Assembly (NCBI RefSeq): GCF_030381805.1
Contig: NZ_JAUDRH010000013.1
Coordinates: forward strand, 62,001-126,000
Length of the DNA stretch: 64,000 nt
Direction: 5' to 3'
Source of the DNA: Chlorogloeopsis sp. ULAP01
GTDB taxonomy: Bacteria > Cyanobacteriota > Cyanobacteriia > Cyanobacteriales > Nostocaceae
The number at the start of each line of letters is the position of its first letter. The stretch's first letter is position 1. Positions 1 to 8,916 of this stretch are shown here, piece after piece. Under the pieces are notes generated by a model. It had not been told where the DNA came from and searched no databases. It saw only the letters and a program-made list of their open reading frames with translations. A program made the translations under genes and the position numbers.

Positions 1-1
1 A

Positions 2-70
2 ACAATACAAATTGATGTGCCTTCTGCCAAACAACCAAAACTTGGAAAGTTTTTGCAGTTTCTCTTCTGA
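2..70 (+). CDS. possible 3' end of an upstream gene (partial)
   Basis: Frame 2 is open from the window edge to a TGA at 68-70, giving 22 residues that end in KLGKFLQFLF. It would be the C-terminus of a plus-strand gene converging on the response regulator that ends at 107. The stretch is too short to assign a family. A regulatory kinase would suit the neighbour, but nothing seen here proves it. Confidence 0.25.
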   Translation, partial: TIQIDVPSAKQPKLGKFLQFLF

Positions 71-106
71 TTATCAATCTTAAATCCTGCTTTTGGCTTC
101 AGAATT

Positions 107-2485
107 TTATTCATTTTTACTAATCTCCAAAATGCTACTGGCAGCTTGGTACAAAGATGCCACATTTAAGCCATCTGTTGGATACTCAACTACAGCAAAG
201 TTACATATAGCTTGATATCGAGTTCCATCGGCAGCTATGAATATTTGTTGGCGGAGGGTAGTTAAAACATCCGAGAGGCGATCGCTCATTTCAGCCTTTG
301 TTAAACCTGATATGCCCACCACAAATTCTCCATTTCCCCAGTAACCCACAACTTCGCCGCCACGAAATGTAGATTGAAAAAGGCGGCCCCATTTTTGTAA
401 TACCTGATTACCTGCTTCGTGACCATACTGAATATTTATTTGTCGTAAGTCAGCTACGCTGAATATTGCCAGGCAAACCAACTGACTGTGTGTTTGGGCA
501 TGGATAATGAACTGTTGCAAATCTCGATCAGATTGAGGCTGATTTGCAACTCCTGTGATCAAGTCTTTGGTATAGAAAGCTTGTAATAAGCGAGCGCGTT
601 CTAAGCGATGAGTAATCCGTGCTAACAATTCTGCACCTACTACGGGTTTGACAACATAATCATCAGCACCAGCAGCAAACACCTGTTGTACCGTTTCCAT
701 CTCCCGATGAGCAGTGAGAAACAAAATTGGTAATTCCTGCCAATTGGGATCGGTACGAACTGCCTGACAAAGCTCAATGCCACTCAATTGAGGCATATTC
801 ACATCTAAAATTAACAAATCCGGCATGACAGCTTGGAGTACTTCCCAAAAATGTAATGGATCTTCTAGTTCTGTCATCCTGATACCCCAAGGTTCTAACA
901 TCGGGCGCAGTATCTCTAGCATTACTGGATCGTCATCTACAACCAGTACATTTATTACTTGGGAACGGCTGCGCTGTAATATCTGTAATGCAGTATTCCA
1001 AATTTGAGTAGCTGTGGCGGGTTTAGCCAGAAATCCCCGTGCTCCAGCACGAGCTACTGTGACGCGATCTACCAATCCATCAACAGCAGCAAGCACTAGT
1101 ACCGCCAGAGGTGGAGTACGATTGGCTAAGTCTAATAGTAATGCCAAACTTTCTTCTCGCCACCCCGCCTCATCTATACTTAGTACTACCAAATCGGGTG
1201 ATGTATTTTGTAGATAGTGTTTAGCATCCTCTAATTTAGTAATTTGTTTCCAGTAAATATCCCCAGTCTGTACTAATTTTTGCAATTGTGCGCCTAATTG
1301 CAGATCGGGATCGATGAGCAGTAAACGGGCATCAGGAAGGGGAGGGAGTGGAGCAGATAGGGGAGATGGGGAAGATGGGGAAGAATTTACTCTTATTACT
1401 CCCTCAACTCGTTGTCCGCTTGTCCCCTTGTCCTCTTTCCCCTGTTTTTTCAGATTTAATAAGTTGTCTAACTTCTCTATGAGTGATATTAACTGACGTT
1501 GTTGGGCTGCTGATAACTTACTATCCCCTTCTAGAATCCTTTCTATTTCTCGCGCCGTCTGGGTACCAGTTTCTTTGCCAAACATTCCCAACACACCAGC
1601 TAGTTTGTGTGCTGCTCGCCCCGCAGACTGGTGTAAATCAGAACCTAATTTTCCAGTGTGCAACTCTCCTGCGGCTTGTTGCAGTACTTGTATTCGTTCT
1701 GCCATTAGTTCTTGATACTGGTTCCACATCCCACTCATCGCTTGATTGAACTGCTGTTCAACATTTGGATTGAAAATTTTGGTTGGGGAGTTTGAGATTT
1801 GAGATTTTTCCTGAGAATGTGATTTTAGCCGATATCCTACACCGTAGACATTTTCAATCCAGTCTGATGCTCCTGCTGCTTTTAACTTTTGCCGCAAACC
1901 TTTAATGTGCGACTTTACACTTTCTTCTTGAGGAGGATCGTCAAATGTCCACAGATGCTCGATGATATCACCCCGACTATAAACTCGTGCTGGATTCCTC
2001 AAGAATAACTCCAATAGGCTGTATTCTTTGGGTGTTAATTCTAGTGGCTTATCTTCGTACTTAGCCTCACAAATACTTGGATCTAGCCGTAGTGCGCCTA
2101 CTTGTAATACAGGAGTACGAGGGACATCACCCCGACGCAACAGCGCTCTTACCCGTGCTTGAAGTTCACCGACCTCAAAAGGTTTAATTAGGTAATCATC
2201 TGCACCTGCATCCAGTCCGCGAATCCGATCGCTACTAGCATCTTTAGCTGTCATTAATAAAATCGGAGTCAAAAAGCCTTTAGAGCGCAATTGCTGGCAC
2301 AAAGTAATACCATCTAACTTTGGTAGTCCCACATCCATTAAAAGCAGGTCATATTTAGTACTCTCGACATATTCCCAGCCAGTTTCTCCATCCGCAACGA
2401 TATCTACAACATAATTTTGCTTGTGGAGCGATCGCGACAAGATATCGGCTAAAACCTCGTCATCCTCGATGAGCAAGATTCTCAT
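107..2485 (-). CDS. multidomain response regulator (REC-wHTH-Hpt-REC-REC-GGDEF)
   Basis: A 792-residue signalling protein. Domains in order: a canonical receiver (about 1-118, phospho-acceptor D51, conserved K101); an OmpR-type winged helix (about 125-222); an Hpt domain (about 240-345, HKLAG with H293); a second receiver (about 386-503) with Ser436 where the acceptor Asp should be; a third canonical receiver (about 511-630, D561); and a C-terminal GGDEF-like domain whose signature reads WGNGEF (716-721). The last is probably not an active diguanylate cyclase. It combines DNA binding, a phosphorelay histidine and several receivers in one chain, as in cyanobacterial hybrid regulators. The linker at residues 347-384 is encoded by a G-rich repeat resembling intergenic repeats elsewhere in the window. 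No kinase lies beside it in the window. Target genes are unknown. Confidence 0.9.
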   Translation of the reverse strand: MRILLIEDDEVLADILSRSLHKQNYVVDIVADGETGWEYVESTKYDLLLMDVGLPKLDGITLCQQLRSKGFLTPILLMTAKDASSDRIRGLDAGADDYLIKPFEVGELQARVRALLRRGDVPRTPVLQVGALRLDPSICEAKYEDKPLELTPKEYSLLELFLRNPARVYSRGDIIEHLWTFDDPPQEESVKSHIKGLRQKLKAAGASDWIENVYGVGYRLKSHSQEKSQISNSPTKIFNPNVEQQFNQAMSGMWNQYQELMAERIQVLQQAAGELHTGKLGSDLHQSAGRAAHKLAGVLGMFGKETGTQTAREIERILEGDSKLSAAQQRQLISLIEKLDNLLNLKKQGKEDKGTSGQRVEGVIRVNSSPSSPSPLSAPLPPLPDARLLLIDPDLQLGAQLQKLVQTGDIYWKQITKLEDAKHYLQNTSPDLVVLSIDEAGWREESLALLLDLANRTPPLAVLVLAAVDGLVDRVTVARAGARGFLAKPATATQIWNTALQILQRSRSQVINVLVVDDDPVMLEILRPMLEPWGIRMTELEDPLHFWEVLQAVMPDLLILDVNMPQLSGIELCQAVRTDPNWQELPILFLTAHREMETVQQVFAAGADDYVVKPVVGAELLARITHRLERARLLQAFYTKDLITGVANQPQSDRDLQQFIIHAQTHSQLVCLAIFSVADLRQINIQYGHEAGNQVLQKWGRLFQSTFRGGEVVGYWGNGEFVVGISGLTKAEMSDRLSDVLTTLRQQIFIAADGTRYQAICNFAVVEYPTDGLNVASLYQAASSILEISKNE
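1325..1450. repeat. GGGGA/CCCCT-rich repeat inside the response regulator gene
   Basis: This block has GGGGAGATGGGGAAGATGGGG-like runs followed by TTGTCCCCTTGTCCTC-like runs. That is the same composition as the spacer repeats at 35017-35207, 44072-44165 and 55491-55652. It is read in frame as a Ser/Pro-rich linker between the Hpt domain and the second receiver. The domains on both sides are intact, so the element appears to sit in a tolerant linker. Confidence 0.6.
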
Positions 2486-2750
2486 TCCTCGTTTCTCCCA
2501 TCTATCACTGCTGTCTATATATGAGGAGAATCGCCTGTTTTTAGTAAGTATGTCAACTGAATATAGAAGTACTAAAAATTACTAAGACTTTGGCTATTTT
2601 CTCATAGGTGATAGATTAAAAATTATTTTGCTCAAACAGATATTAACTAGCAAATACTATCTATAAATACTTGAATCTTCTGTCAATGCGATCACAGCGA
2701 AAACTCTGAATATGAAAATTTTGTATTTTTTGTTACTAGCTTTTTGCATT

Positions 2751-3713
2751 TTACACCAAAGCTGGTAAAACCTTTTCACTAAAAACCTCAATAAACTGCT
2801 GCTGCTCTTGGTTGACGTTGTGCAGAATTAATTCATCAAAACCCAATTCAATGTAATTGTGCAACCACTCTATATGCTGATAGCAGTCAGCCGAAATGCG
2901 GATGTGTTCGTATAGTTCCTCTGGTTTGACAAACTCGCCAGCAGCATCAAATTGTTGGGGAGTTCGCAATTCTGTCATGACGATATTCTTGAAAATATTG
3001 TTGCGCCACTGTTGATGTGCTTTTTGTTTTGCTGCCTCCTCATCGCGATCATAAGAAAGCTGTACTTTCAAAATCATTGGCTTGCCTTCTCCACCTCCAC
3101 GACGAAAAGCATCAACCACTTTTTGCAATTCTTCTAGTGGGTGAGAGATCGTAATTAAACCATCTGCCCAACTGCCCAACCACTCTGCCGTTTTTGCGGT
3201 GACAGCAGCACCAATAATTAGAGGAAGGATTTGCGGACGGGTATAAAGTTTTGCTTCTTCAACGCAAACCAAACCGTGATGAGTAACGGTTTCCCCAGCC
3301 CAAAGAGCGCGGATGATATCAACACAGTCTTTGAGGCGGGCATTGCGATCGCTCTTGCAAGGCCATTTATCTCCTGTAATTTGTTCATTCACTGCTTGAC
3401 CACTACCAACTGTAAGCCAAAAGCGGTTAGGGAACATTTCTGCTAGAGTTGCAGCTGCTTGAGCAACAATTGCAGGATGATACCGTTGCCCAGGAGCGCA
3501 AACAATGCGGTAGGAAAGCTTAGGAGTTGCTTGCATTGCCGCACCCAACCACGACCAAGCAAAACCGCTTTGTCCTTGTTGCTCACTCCAAGGGTGGAAG
3601 TGATCGGAAGACAGAGCAAGGCTAAAGCCTGCTTGTTCTGCCATCTGCACATATCTCAACAGTTCGCTAGGTTTGAATTGTTCGTGGGAAGCGTGATATC
3701 CAATCTTGGCCAT
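2751..3713 (-). CDS. LLM-class flavin-dependent oxidoreductase
   Basis: This is a 320-residue luciferase-like (LLM) TIM-barrel protein. It begins directly with the barrel sequence MAKIGYHASHEQFKPSELL. It has the usual early SDHFHPW segment, a central FWLTVGSGQAVNE segment and a late HNVNQEQQQFIEVF tail. It resembles the group annotated as probable non-F420 flavin oxidoreductases (TIGR03885-like). The flavin is probably FMN and the substrate is unknown. It is cytoplasmic, with no signal peptide. It stands alone on the minus strand between the response regulator and the Nramp-like gene, and nothing nearby suggests a pathway. Confidence 0.82.
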   Translation of the reverse strand: MAKIGYHASHEQFKPSELLRYVQMAEQAGFSLALSSDHFHPWSEQQGQSGFAWSWLGAAMQATPKLSYRIVCAPGQRYHPAIVAQAAATLAEMFPNRFWLTVGSGQAVNEQITGDKWPCKSDRNARLKDCVDIIRALWAGETVTHHGLVCVEEAKLYTRPQILPLIIGAAVTAKTAEWLGSWADGLITISHPLEELQKVVDAFRRGGGEGKPMILKVQLSYDRDEEAAKQKAHQQWRNNIFKNIVMTELRTPQQFDAAGEFVKPEELYEHIRISADCYQHIEWLHNYIELGFDELILHNVNQEQQQFIEVFSEKVLPALV

Positions 3714-3771
3714 AATTTTCTCCGTATCAGTTGCAGTCCCTTTTGATTACGTGTTGTGTAAGCTCTGCTCT

Positions 3772-5166
3772 TCAGATCGCTCCCAGGAGTTGTAAAAGAT
3801 AGATCAATGCAAATACGGCAAAAAATATTCCTGCGATCGCTGTACCAGCAAAAATTATTTTTGATGGTTGTAGTTCTTTTGGCAACATCCGGTGGTTAAG
3901 GTAGAGCGTAAGTCCAGTCACAATGGGAATGTGGGCAGCTTCAATTGCGCCTGCTGTTTGCAGTAAGCCAACAGGTTGACCGAAGAACAAATAAACAGCT
4001 ATTGGTAAAACTGTCAGTAGAACTACAATGTAAACACGCTGCAAGAACTTCTCGTTAGTCCACCGTCCACGCACACCAAAACCCTGGACAATAATCTGCG
4101 TACCATCAGCAAACATCCGTCCAAAACCATCTTCTACTGACAGTACAGTACTACAAAAGGTGATAAAAACAATCGCCACCATAAACCAGAAGCCAAAAGG
4201 CCCCCAAAGATCGCCTAGTAGTCTTCCCAGAGTTTCTGCTACCTGATTTTCTTGTGGTACTATTCCCAGTGGACGTAGCAACTCACCACCGAGAATCAGG
4301 AAAGACAATGCTGCCAATAGCGCACCAACCACAGCTAAGGTGTTGGATATAGCCATTAGATTTAACCAACCGCGTAATTTCTTTTTTTGCTCCTGGTTGA
4401 GTTGCTTGGGATCTATACTTTCTTTTCCCTTAACACTAGCAGCACCATATCCTCTAGCTTCAACCCAGTAAGAATACCACATTAACCCAGCTGCTCCAGC
4501 TAGCATAAAACCCAACCAAGGTAGTATTTCTTGATACTGTATATTCTGTGGAATTTGCGGTATTAATCCAGTTGCTAGTTGACGAACATTAGGAAAAACC
4601 AGAATAGCAGCTGTTACCACTGCAACTGTGCGAGCAATTCCTACATAAGAAGAAATCTTTTCTACTAAGTTGTATTGTCCAAACAAAACAATTGCCGCCG
4701 TGACAACGATGATGATTACTGTCCACAGTTGCACACCTCCTCGAGTAACCAAAATCAGTGCCGTAGCAGCAGCTCCTGCCAGCCCAGCAACAGTAGAAAT
4801 CGCTACCACTAACTGTGGTAATAATATCAGCCAGATAGCCCAGTTTTTCGGCCCAGGAAGTTGCCTGAAACCTTCTAGGATAGTTGCACCAGTACAAACT
4901 GAAAAGCGACCTACCTCACCATTAATAAACCATTTCAGAATCACAGCAGCAAGTAACGCCCATAGCAAAGAGTAGCCATAGAATGCGGCAATTCTGGGTG
5001 TAAATAGCAATTCACCAGAACCCGCAGCCGAAAGCATCCATAAAAAACTCGGCCCAAGCCACTTCAGGTTTTCCCAACCATGTGGCGATTCTGGTATATT
5101 TTGTATATTTTTTTCTTGCTGTCTTTTTGTAGTTTTTGATGAATCGCGATCGCTTTGATTATTCAT
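3772..5166 (-). CDS. Nramp-like multi-pass membrane transporter
   Basis: A very hydrophobic protein of about 464 residues with roughly 11-12 membrane segments and the general look of the Nramp (SLC11) family. The family's metal-binding signatures are not visible. The first membrane segment reads SAAGSGELLFTP where DPGN is expected. The region of the sixth reads LMWYSYWVEARGYG instead of carrying MPH. Divalent-metal transport is therefore uncertain. I prefer ATG at 5166, preceded by AGGA. The frame is also open to a TTG at 5238, which would add 24 residues. The gene is monocistronic between short spacers. Confidence 0.75.
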   Translation of the reverse strand: MNNQSDRDSSKTTKRQQEKNIQNIPESPHGWENLKWLGPSFLWMLSAAGSGELLFTPRIAAFYGYSLLWALLAAVILKWFINGEVGRFSVCTGATILEGFRQLPGPKNWAIWLILLPQLVVAISTVAGLAGAAATALILVTRGGVQLWTVIIIVVTAAIVLFGQYNLVEKISSYVGIARTVAVVTAAILVFPNVRQLATGLIPQIPQNIQYQEILPWLGFMLAGAAGLMWYSYWVEARGYGAASVKGKESIDPKQLNQEQKKKLRGWLNLMAISNTLAVVGALLAALSFLILGGELLRPLGIVPQENQVAETLGRLLGDLWGPFGFWFMVAIVFITFCSTVLSVEDGFGRMFADGTQIIVQGFGVRGRWTNEKFLQRVYIVVLLTVLPIAVYLFFGQPVGLLQTAGAIEAAHIPIVTGLTLYLNHRMLPKELQPSKIIFAGTAIAGIFFAVFALIYLLQLLGAI

Positions 5167-5335
5167 TTCCTGGAGAAGATGAACCTCTGTGGCTACAGCC
5201 AGATTTTGTCGAATAACTGCAAAAGGTTCATCAATCAAAGGTAAAGTTTCTATTTCTACCTTAAGATTGTTCTATTCTACTGAAAACTCTGCGAATTAAC
5301 CTATCTGCGGTAGGATGTGCTTAAAAACACAGATT

Positions 5336-5359
5336 CCTGACTTCTGTTGAGAAGTCGGG
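5336..5359. repeat. short hairpin of the GACTTCT/AGAAGTC family
   Basis: CCTGACTTCT and AGAAGTCGGG form a 10-bp stem with one G-T pair and a 4-base loop. It lies just beyond the stop of the pentapeptide gene. It shares its core with the larger hairpin at 11324-11357, so it is a dispersed palindrome rather than a gene-specific site. It may still act as a weak terminator. Confidence 0.55.
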
Positions 5360-5372
5360 CATGTTAGACTTA

Positions 5373-6017
5373 TCAAAAATTATCAAAAAGCGCCCCACTC
5401 ATATCAGCCCCTCTTAAGTCTGCTTGAGAGAAATTTGCGCCTCTCAAATCTGCTTCACTTAAATTGGCATTTCTTAAGCAAGCATGACTTAAATTTGCTC
5501 CTTTTAGATCTGCCCGCGACAGATTTGCTGAGATGAAATTAGCTCTAACCAACTGTGAGCGACTCAAGTTAGTATCGCTGAGATTAGCATCTTGTATATC
5601 TGCTGCTGTTAAGTCTGCCTTACTAAGATTAGTTCCACTCAAATTAGCCAAATTTAGTTTCGCCCTACTTAAATTTACTTCACTCAAAACAAGCGAACAA
5701 AGCTTGGCACATCTCAAATTAGCATTAATAAAATTTCTTTCTCCAATTGTATAACGACGCAAAAGTTCATCTGTTGTCAATCGATGTGAAACAGCAACCC
5801 AAGCACCTTGATAACACCATGCAGCTTCCATTAGAGTAGCAGCAGTATTAATAGCTACTTCATCACATTTAGAAACGATCGCACCATTGCAGCCATCCCA
5901 CTCACCTTTGAGCATAAAAGCAACTTCATTAGCGGCAGCAATTGAATCAAACAGTAAAACAGATTTTTGAGGGCTTTTTAACCAGCTATTCAAAGCTGTT
6001 GATATTATGTTTTTCAT
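5373..6017 (-). CDS. pentapeptide-repeat protein
   Basis: A 214-residue protein. The first 75 or so residues form a non-repetitive domain. The rest, to about residue 210, is a run of A(D/N)LXX-type five-residue repeats such as NLSGTNLSKADLTAADIQ. Such repeats fold into a right-handed quadrilateral beta-helix. There is no signal peptide or membrane segment, so it is probably cytoplasmic. Pentapeptide proteins are abundant in cyanobacteria and mostly of unknown function. The DNA-gyrase mimics are only one branch, and nothing here places this protein among them. It starts at the ATG at 6017. Confidence 0.9.
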   Translation of the reverse strand: MKNIISTALNSWLKSPQKSVLLFDSIAAANEVAFMLKGEWDGCNGAIVSKCDEVAINTAATLMEAAWCYQGAWVAVSHRLTTDELLRRYTIGERNFINANLRCAKLCSLVLSEVNLSRAKLNLANLSGTNLSKADLTAADIQDANLSDTNLSRSQLVRANFISANLSRADLKGANLSHACLRNANLSEADLRGANFSQADLRGADMSGALFDNF

Positions 6018-6191
6018 TGTTTAATAACCTAATATAAAAAACAATCGGAGCTAGAGACACTCCAACTCCGTGCTATTTACTTAATATTTTGTGCAAGAAG
6101 CTGATTGACTGTAATTTTCAACAAGATGGATATTGTGCTTCTAGCTTTTATATCCAAAGCATTAACTGCTTACTAACACTACTGAATAGTT

Positions 6192-6491
6192 TCAAGATAC
6201 AGCGTTAACATCAATTACAGTAGATGTTTGAGTAGAATTTGAGGCGGCAGAATTGCCTTTTTGGCGATTTTTGAGTTTTTCTGCCAGAATTTGGGAAACT
6301 TCTGCAACAACTAAGCTAGCAACTAGCCCATCATCTATCCATCCCAAAATCGGGACAACATCTGGTGAAATATCCAACGGGCTAATTAAGTACACTAGAC
6401 CAGCAATAATTGCAAACCAGCGATATTTAGAGTTACGGAAAACTTTACGAATTTTGTCTACTAGTAACTGAGTAAAAAATCTCTTGCCCAT
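6192..6491 (-). CDS. YkvA family (DUF1232) small membrane protein
   Basis: A 99-residue protein with the DUF1232 signature in its middle: a hydrophobic helix followed by YLISPLDISPDVVPILGWIDD (about residues 33-54), then a second hydrophobic stretch. The family is widespread, membrane-associated and of unknown role. The C-terminal 25 residues are polar and low in complexity (Asn, Ser and Thr rich). It is transcribed away from pckA and is separated from the pentapeptide gene by about 175 bp. Confidence 0.85.
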   Translation of the reverse strand: MGKRFFTQLLVDKIRKVFRNSKYRWFAIIAGLVYLISPLDISPDVVPILGWIDDGLVASLVVAEVSQILAEKLKNRQKGNSAASNSTQTSTVIDVNAVS

Positions 6492-7006
6492 TGAGAATGC
6501 CCTCTAACTAACAACATTAATCCTGACAAATTTACACATAAAAGTCTTGTGTGGATAACCCTTGGCTTTGTAGTGAAAACTCACCGCCCAAACTTATGTA
6601 CGGTTAACCGTATGTTACTAAGCCCCTACTAATCACTAACTACTGTACGCGCAGGTTTATTTGAATATTTCGTCATCCTAGAGAGATTGTTGTTAAAACC
6701 CGCCCCTACAATTGACCAATGACTAATGTCTATAAAACTTTATATGAAGAATTACTCCTTTCTCACAACTTCCTCACATTTTTTTCTTAGCGTGGTACTA
6801 GAGCCAATCAAAAAATAAAATTAAAAATAATTTCCTCTATTTTGGATGGAGATAAGCATAATTTTCTGTTGCATTGCGATATTGGAAAACACCGCTGCAA
6901 TGGTAGAAATGTTATGTTGCCATCAAAAAAGAAGGTACAGAAGCAAGTTTGTGAAGGAAGGGCTATCTTTGGCTTAGTACAGCATTAAATAACGAAAAAT
7001 CGGGCA
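6492..7006. other. intergenic region upstream of pckA
   Basis: This spacer between divergent YkvA and pckA holds a perfect 14-bp palindrome at 6599-6612. It also has a degenerate member of the GCGGGTTT/AAACCCGC element family at about 6655-6705. An AT-rich stretch at 6770-6870 is the likely promoter zone. I see no RNA gene or small ORF with support. Confidence 0.5.
6599..6612. promoter_or_regulatory. 14-bp perfect palindrome, possible operator
   Basis: The sequence TACGGTTAACCGTA is a perfect dyad in the divergent spacer between the YkvA gene and pckA. It lies about 110 bp from the YkvA start and 395 bp from the pckA start. Perfect dyads of this size suit a dimeric regulator. It matches no consensus I know, so its role is inferred from symmetry and location only. 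Confidence 0.3.
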
Positions 7007-8695
7007 ATGACAGAAAATATATTTGTACAGACCTGGCTTGACAGTGTGCCATTACTAAATGGCAATTCTATGGAATCGGCAATGCCTGGAAACGTAATGC
7101 ACAGCAACTATGCTCTAGAAGAGCAAGGTATCCTCAATCCTGGTAATGTCTATTGGAATCTTTCAACTCCAGCCCTCTATGAAGAAGCAATTCGACGGCA
7201 AGAAGGAGTGATGGCGGCTGAAGGGCCATTTGTTGTGCGTACCGGTCAACATACAGGGCGATCGCCAAATGACAAATTCATCGTTCGTGAATCCAGCAGC
7301 AATAATGAGATTTGGTGGGGAAAGGTGAATTATCCCATCAGCGAGCATCGTTTTGAGGCTCTACACGCAAGAATGCTGGCATATATGCAAGGACGAGATC
7401 TGTTTATTCAAGACTATTATGCTGGTGCTGATCCCACCTATCAGCTGTCGGTTCGCTTCATTACCGAAACAGCCTGGCATAGTATCTTTGTCCGCAATCT
7501 ATTTATTGAACCATCGCGGCAAGAACTCGCTAGTTTTTTGCCTGATTTTACTGTAATTGCTTTGCCCAACTTCCATGCCAAACCAGAAATTGATGGCACC
7601 CATTCAGATGTATTTATTGTCTTAAATTTTGCTCGTAAATTAATTTTGGTTGGTGGCACCAGTTATGCTGGTGAGATTAAAAAATCTATATTTACAACCC
7701 TTAACTATCTGCTACCTCACCATCACGTTCTACCAATGCATTGTGCTGCTAATGTTGGGCAAAGCGGGGATGTGGCTTTGTTTTTTGGATTGTCTGGTAC
7801 GGGTAAAACAACTCTTTCTGCCGACTCCAAGCGCACGCTGATTGGTGATGATGAACATGGTTGGAGCGATCGCGGCATCTTCAATTTTGAGGGTGGCTGT
7901 TATGCCAAGTTAATTCACCTATCTAGGGAAGCAGAACCGGAAATTTATCAGACAACACAACGCTTTGGCAGCATTCTAGAAAATGTCGCGATTAACCCTC
8001 TTACCAGGCATTTAGATTTAAATGATGCCACTCTTACAGAAAATACTCGTGGAGCTTACCCCATTGAATATATTAGCAACGCCAGCCCGACTGGAATGAC
8101 TGGTCATCCGCAAAATATTATTTTCCTCACTGCTGATGCTCTGGGAGTATTGCCACCAATTGCCCGATTAACTAATGAACAGGCGATGTATCATTTTTTA
8201 AGTGGCTACACAGCGAAGGTAGCCGGAACAGAAAAAGGATTGGGACACGAGCCTCAAGCTGTCTTTAGTGCCTGCTTCGGCGCACCATTTATGGCTTTGC
8301 ATCCCAGTGTTTATGCGGATTTATTAGGGCAAAAAATTGAACGTTATAAAGTAAAAGTATGGCTTGTCAATACTGGTTGGACAGGCGGATCTTATGGTGT
8401 AGGAGAGCGCATCCCCATCAAACAGACTCGCGCCATGTTAACAGCAGCACTGAGTGGCGCATTAGACGAAATACCCACGACAGTTGATCCGGTGTTTGGT
8501 TTCCATGTCCCAGTTCGCTGTCCTGGGGTGTCTGAGAAGTTGCTGACTCCTCGCTTGACTTGGAGCGATCCTGATCATTACAATATTCAGGCTTATAAAC
8601 TTGCAGAAATGTTTATCGATAATTTTAAGCAGTTTGCAGATGGAGTTGCTCCTCAAGTGCGATTAGGCGGGCCTTTAGTAGGAAAAGCAAATTAA
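7007..8695 (+). CDS. pckA: phosphoenolpyruvate carboxykinase (ATP)
   Basis: This enzyme catalyses the reversible ATP-dependent conversion of oxaloacetate to phosphoenolpyruvate and CO2 in the cytoplasm. The 562-residue protein carries the ATP-type signatures: VRTGQHTGRSPNDKF near the N-terminus, the P-loop GLSGTGKTTLS (about 261-271), the metal-binding GDDEHGW (about 279-285) and ENTRGAYPIEYI after it. Its length is close to the family's usual 530-550. About 30 extra N-terminal residues precede the conserved core, so a later start is possible. It is monocistronic, with a long upstream spacer containing a palindrome. Carboxykinase, alongside PEP carboxylase, would let the cell adjust C4-C3 flux in the dark. 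Confidence 0.95.
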   Translation: MTENIFVQTWLDSVPLLNGNSMESAMPGNVMHSNYALEEQGILNPGNVYWNLSTPALYEEAIRRQEGVMAAEGPFVVRTGQHTGRSPNDKFIVRESSSNNEIWWGKVNYPISEHRFEALHARMLAYMQGRDLFIQDYYAGADPTYQLSVRFITETAWHSIFVRNLFIEPSRQELASFLPDFTVIALPNFHAKPEIDGTHSDVFIVLNFARKLILVGGTSYAGEIKKSIFTTLNYLLPHHHVLPMHCAANVGQSGDVALFFGLSGTGKTTLSADSKRTLIGDDEHGWSDRGIFNFEGGCYAKLIHLSREAEPEIYQTTQRFGSILENVAINPLTRHLDLNDATLTENTRGAYPIEYISNASPTGMTGHPQNIIFLTADALGVLPPIARLTNEQAMYHFLSGYTAKVAGTEKGLGHEPQAVFSACFGAPFMALHPSVYADLLGQKIERYKVKVWLVNTGWTGGSYGVGERIPIKQTRAMLTAALSGALDEIPTTVDPVFGFHVPVRCPGVSEKLLTPRLTWSDPDHYNIQAYKLAEMFIDNFKQFADGVAPQVRLGGPLVGKAN

Positions 8696-8709
8696 ACTAA
8701 ATTCTCAAT

Positions 8710-8818
8710 AAAAAAGCCAGTAGAAGAAACACTACTGACTAACAGTAAAGCCAATTGGAAGTTATTGAGGAATCATGGTCTAAAGATTAGAATTCCAGAG
8801 ACTAAAATTTATGTAAAG
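8710..8818 (-). ncRNA. candidate small RNA, copy 1 (minus strand)
   Basis: No ORF is supported here. Read on the minus strand, the segment begins after a conserved upstream block (8812-8840) and ends in an intrinsic terminator. The terminator stem pairs 8732-8740 with 8715-8723 (9 bp, one G-U), has an 8-base loop and is followed by a U-run from 8715 down to 8710. The predicted RNA is about 100 nt. A second unit with the same order of elements lies about 205 bp away. The inner parts have diverged, but GGCTT before the terminator and the upstream block are shared. It resembles no cyanobacterial sRNA I can name: the Yfr1 core ACTCCTCACAC is absent. Confidence 0.45.
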
Positions 8819-8822
8819 TGAT

Positions 8823-8839
8823 ATGCAATTTTCATGCAA
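8823..8839 (-). promoter_or_regulatory. ATGCAA direct repeat, copy 1 (candidate operator)
   Basis: ATGCAA occurs at 8823-8828 and 8834-8839, one helical turn (11 bp) apart. On the minus strand this reads TTGCAT-N5-TTGCAT. Direct repeats with an 11-bp period are typical of OmpR/PhoB-type regulators. The site lies immediately upstream of candidate RNA copy 1 and recurs at 9026-9042. Confidence 0.4.
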
Positions 8840-8916
8840 CACCTAGTAATTTGTCTTTGGCAATCCGATCACCTGCGGTAAACAGAAATCAAAAAATCTT
8901 CGCTGAAGTTGAAAAG

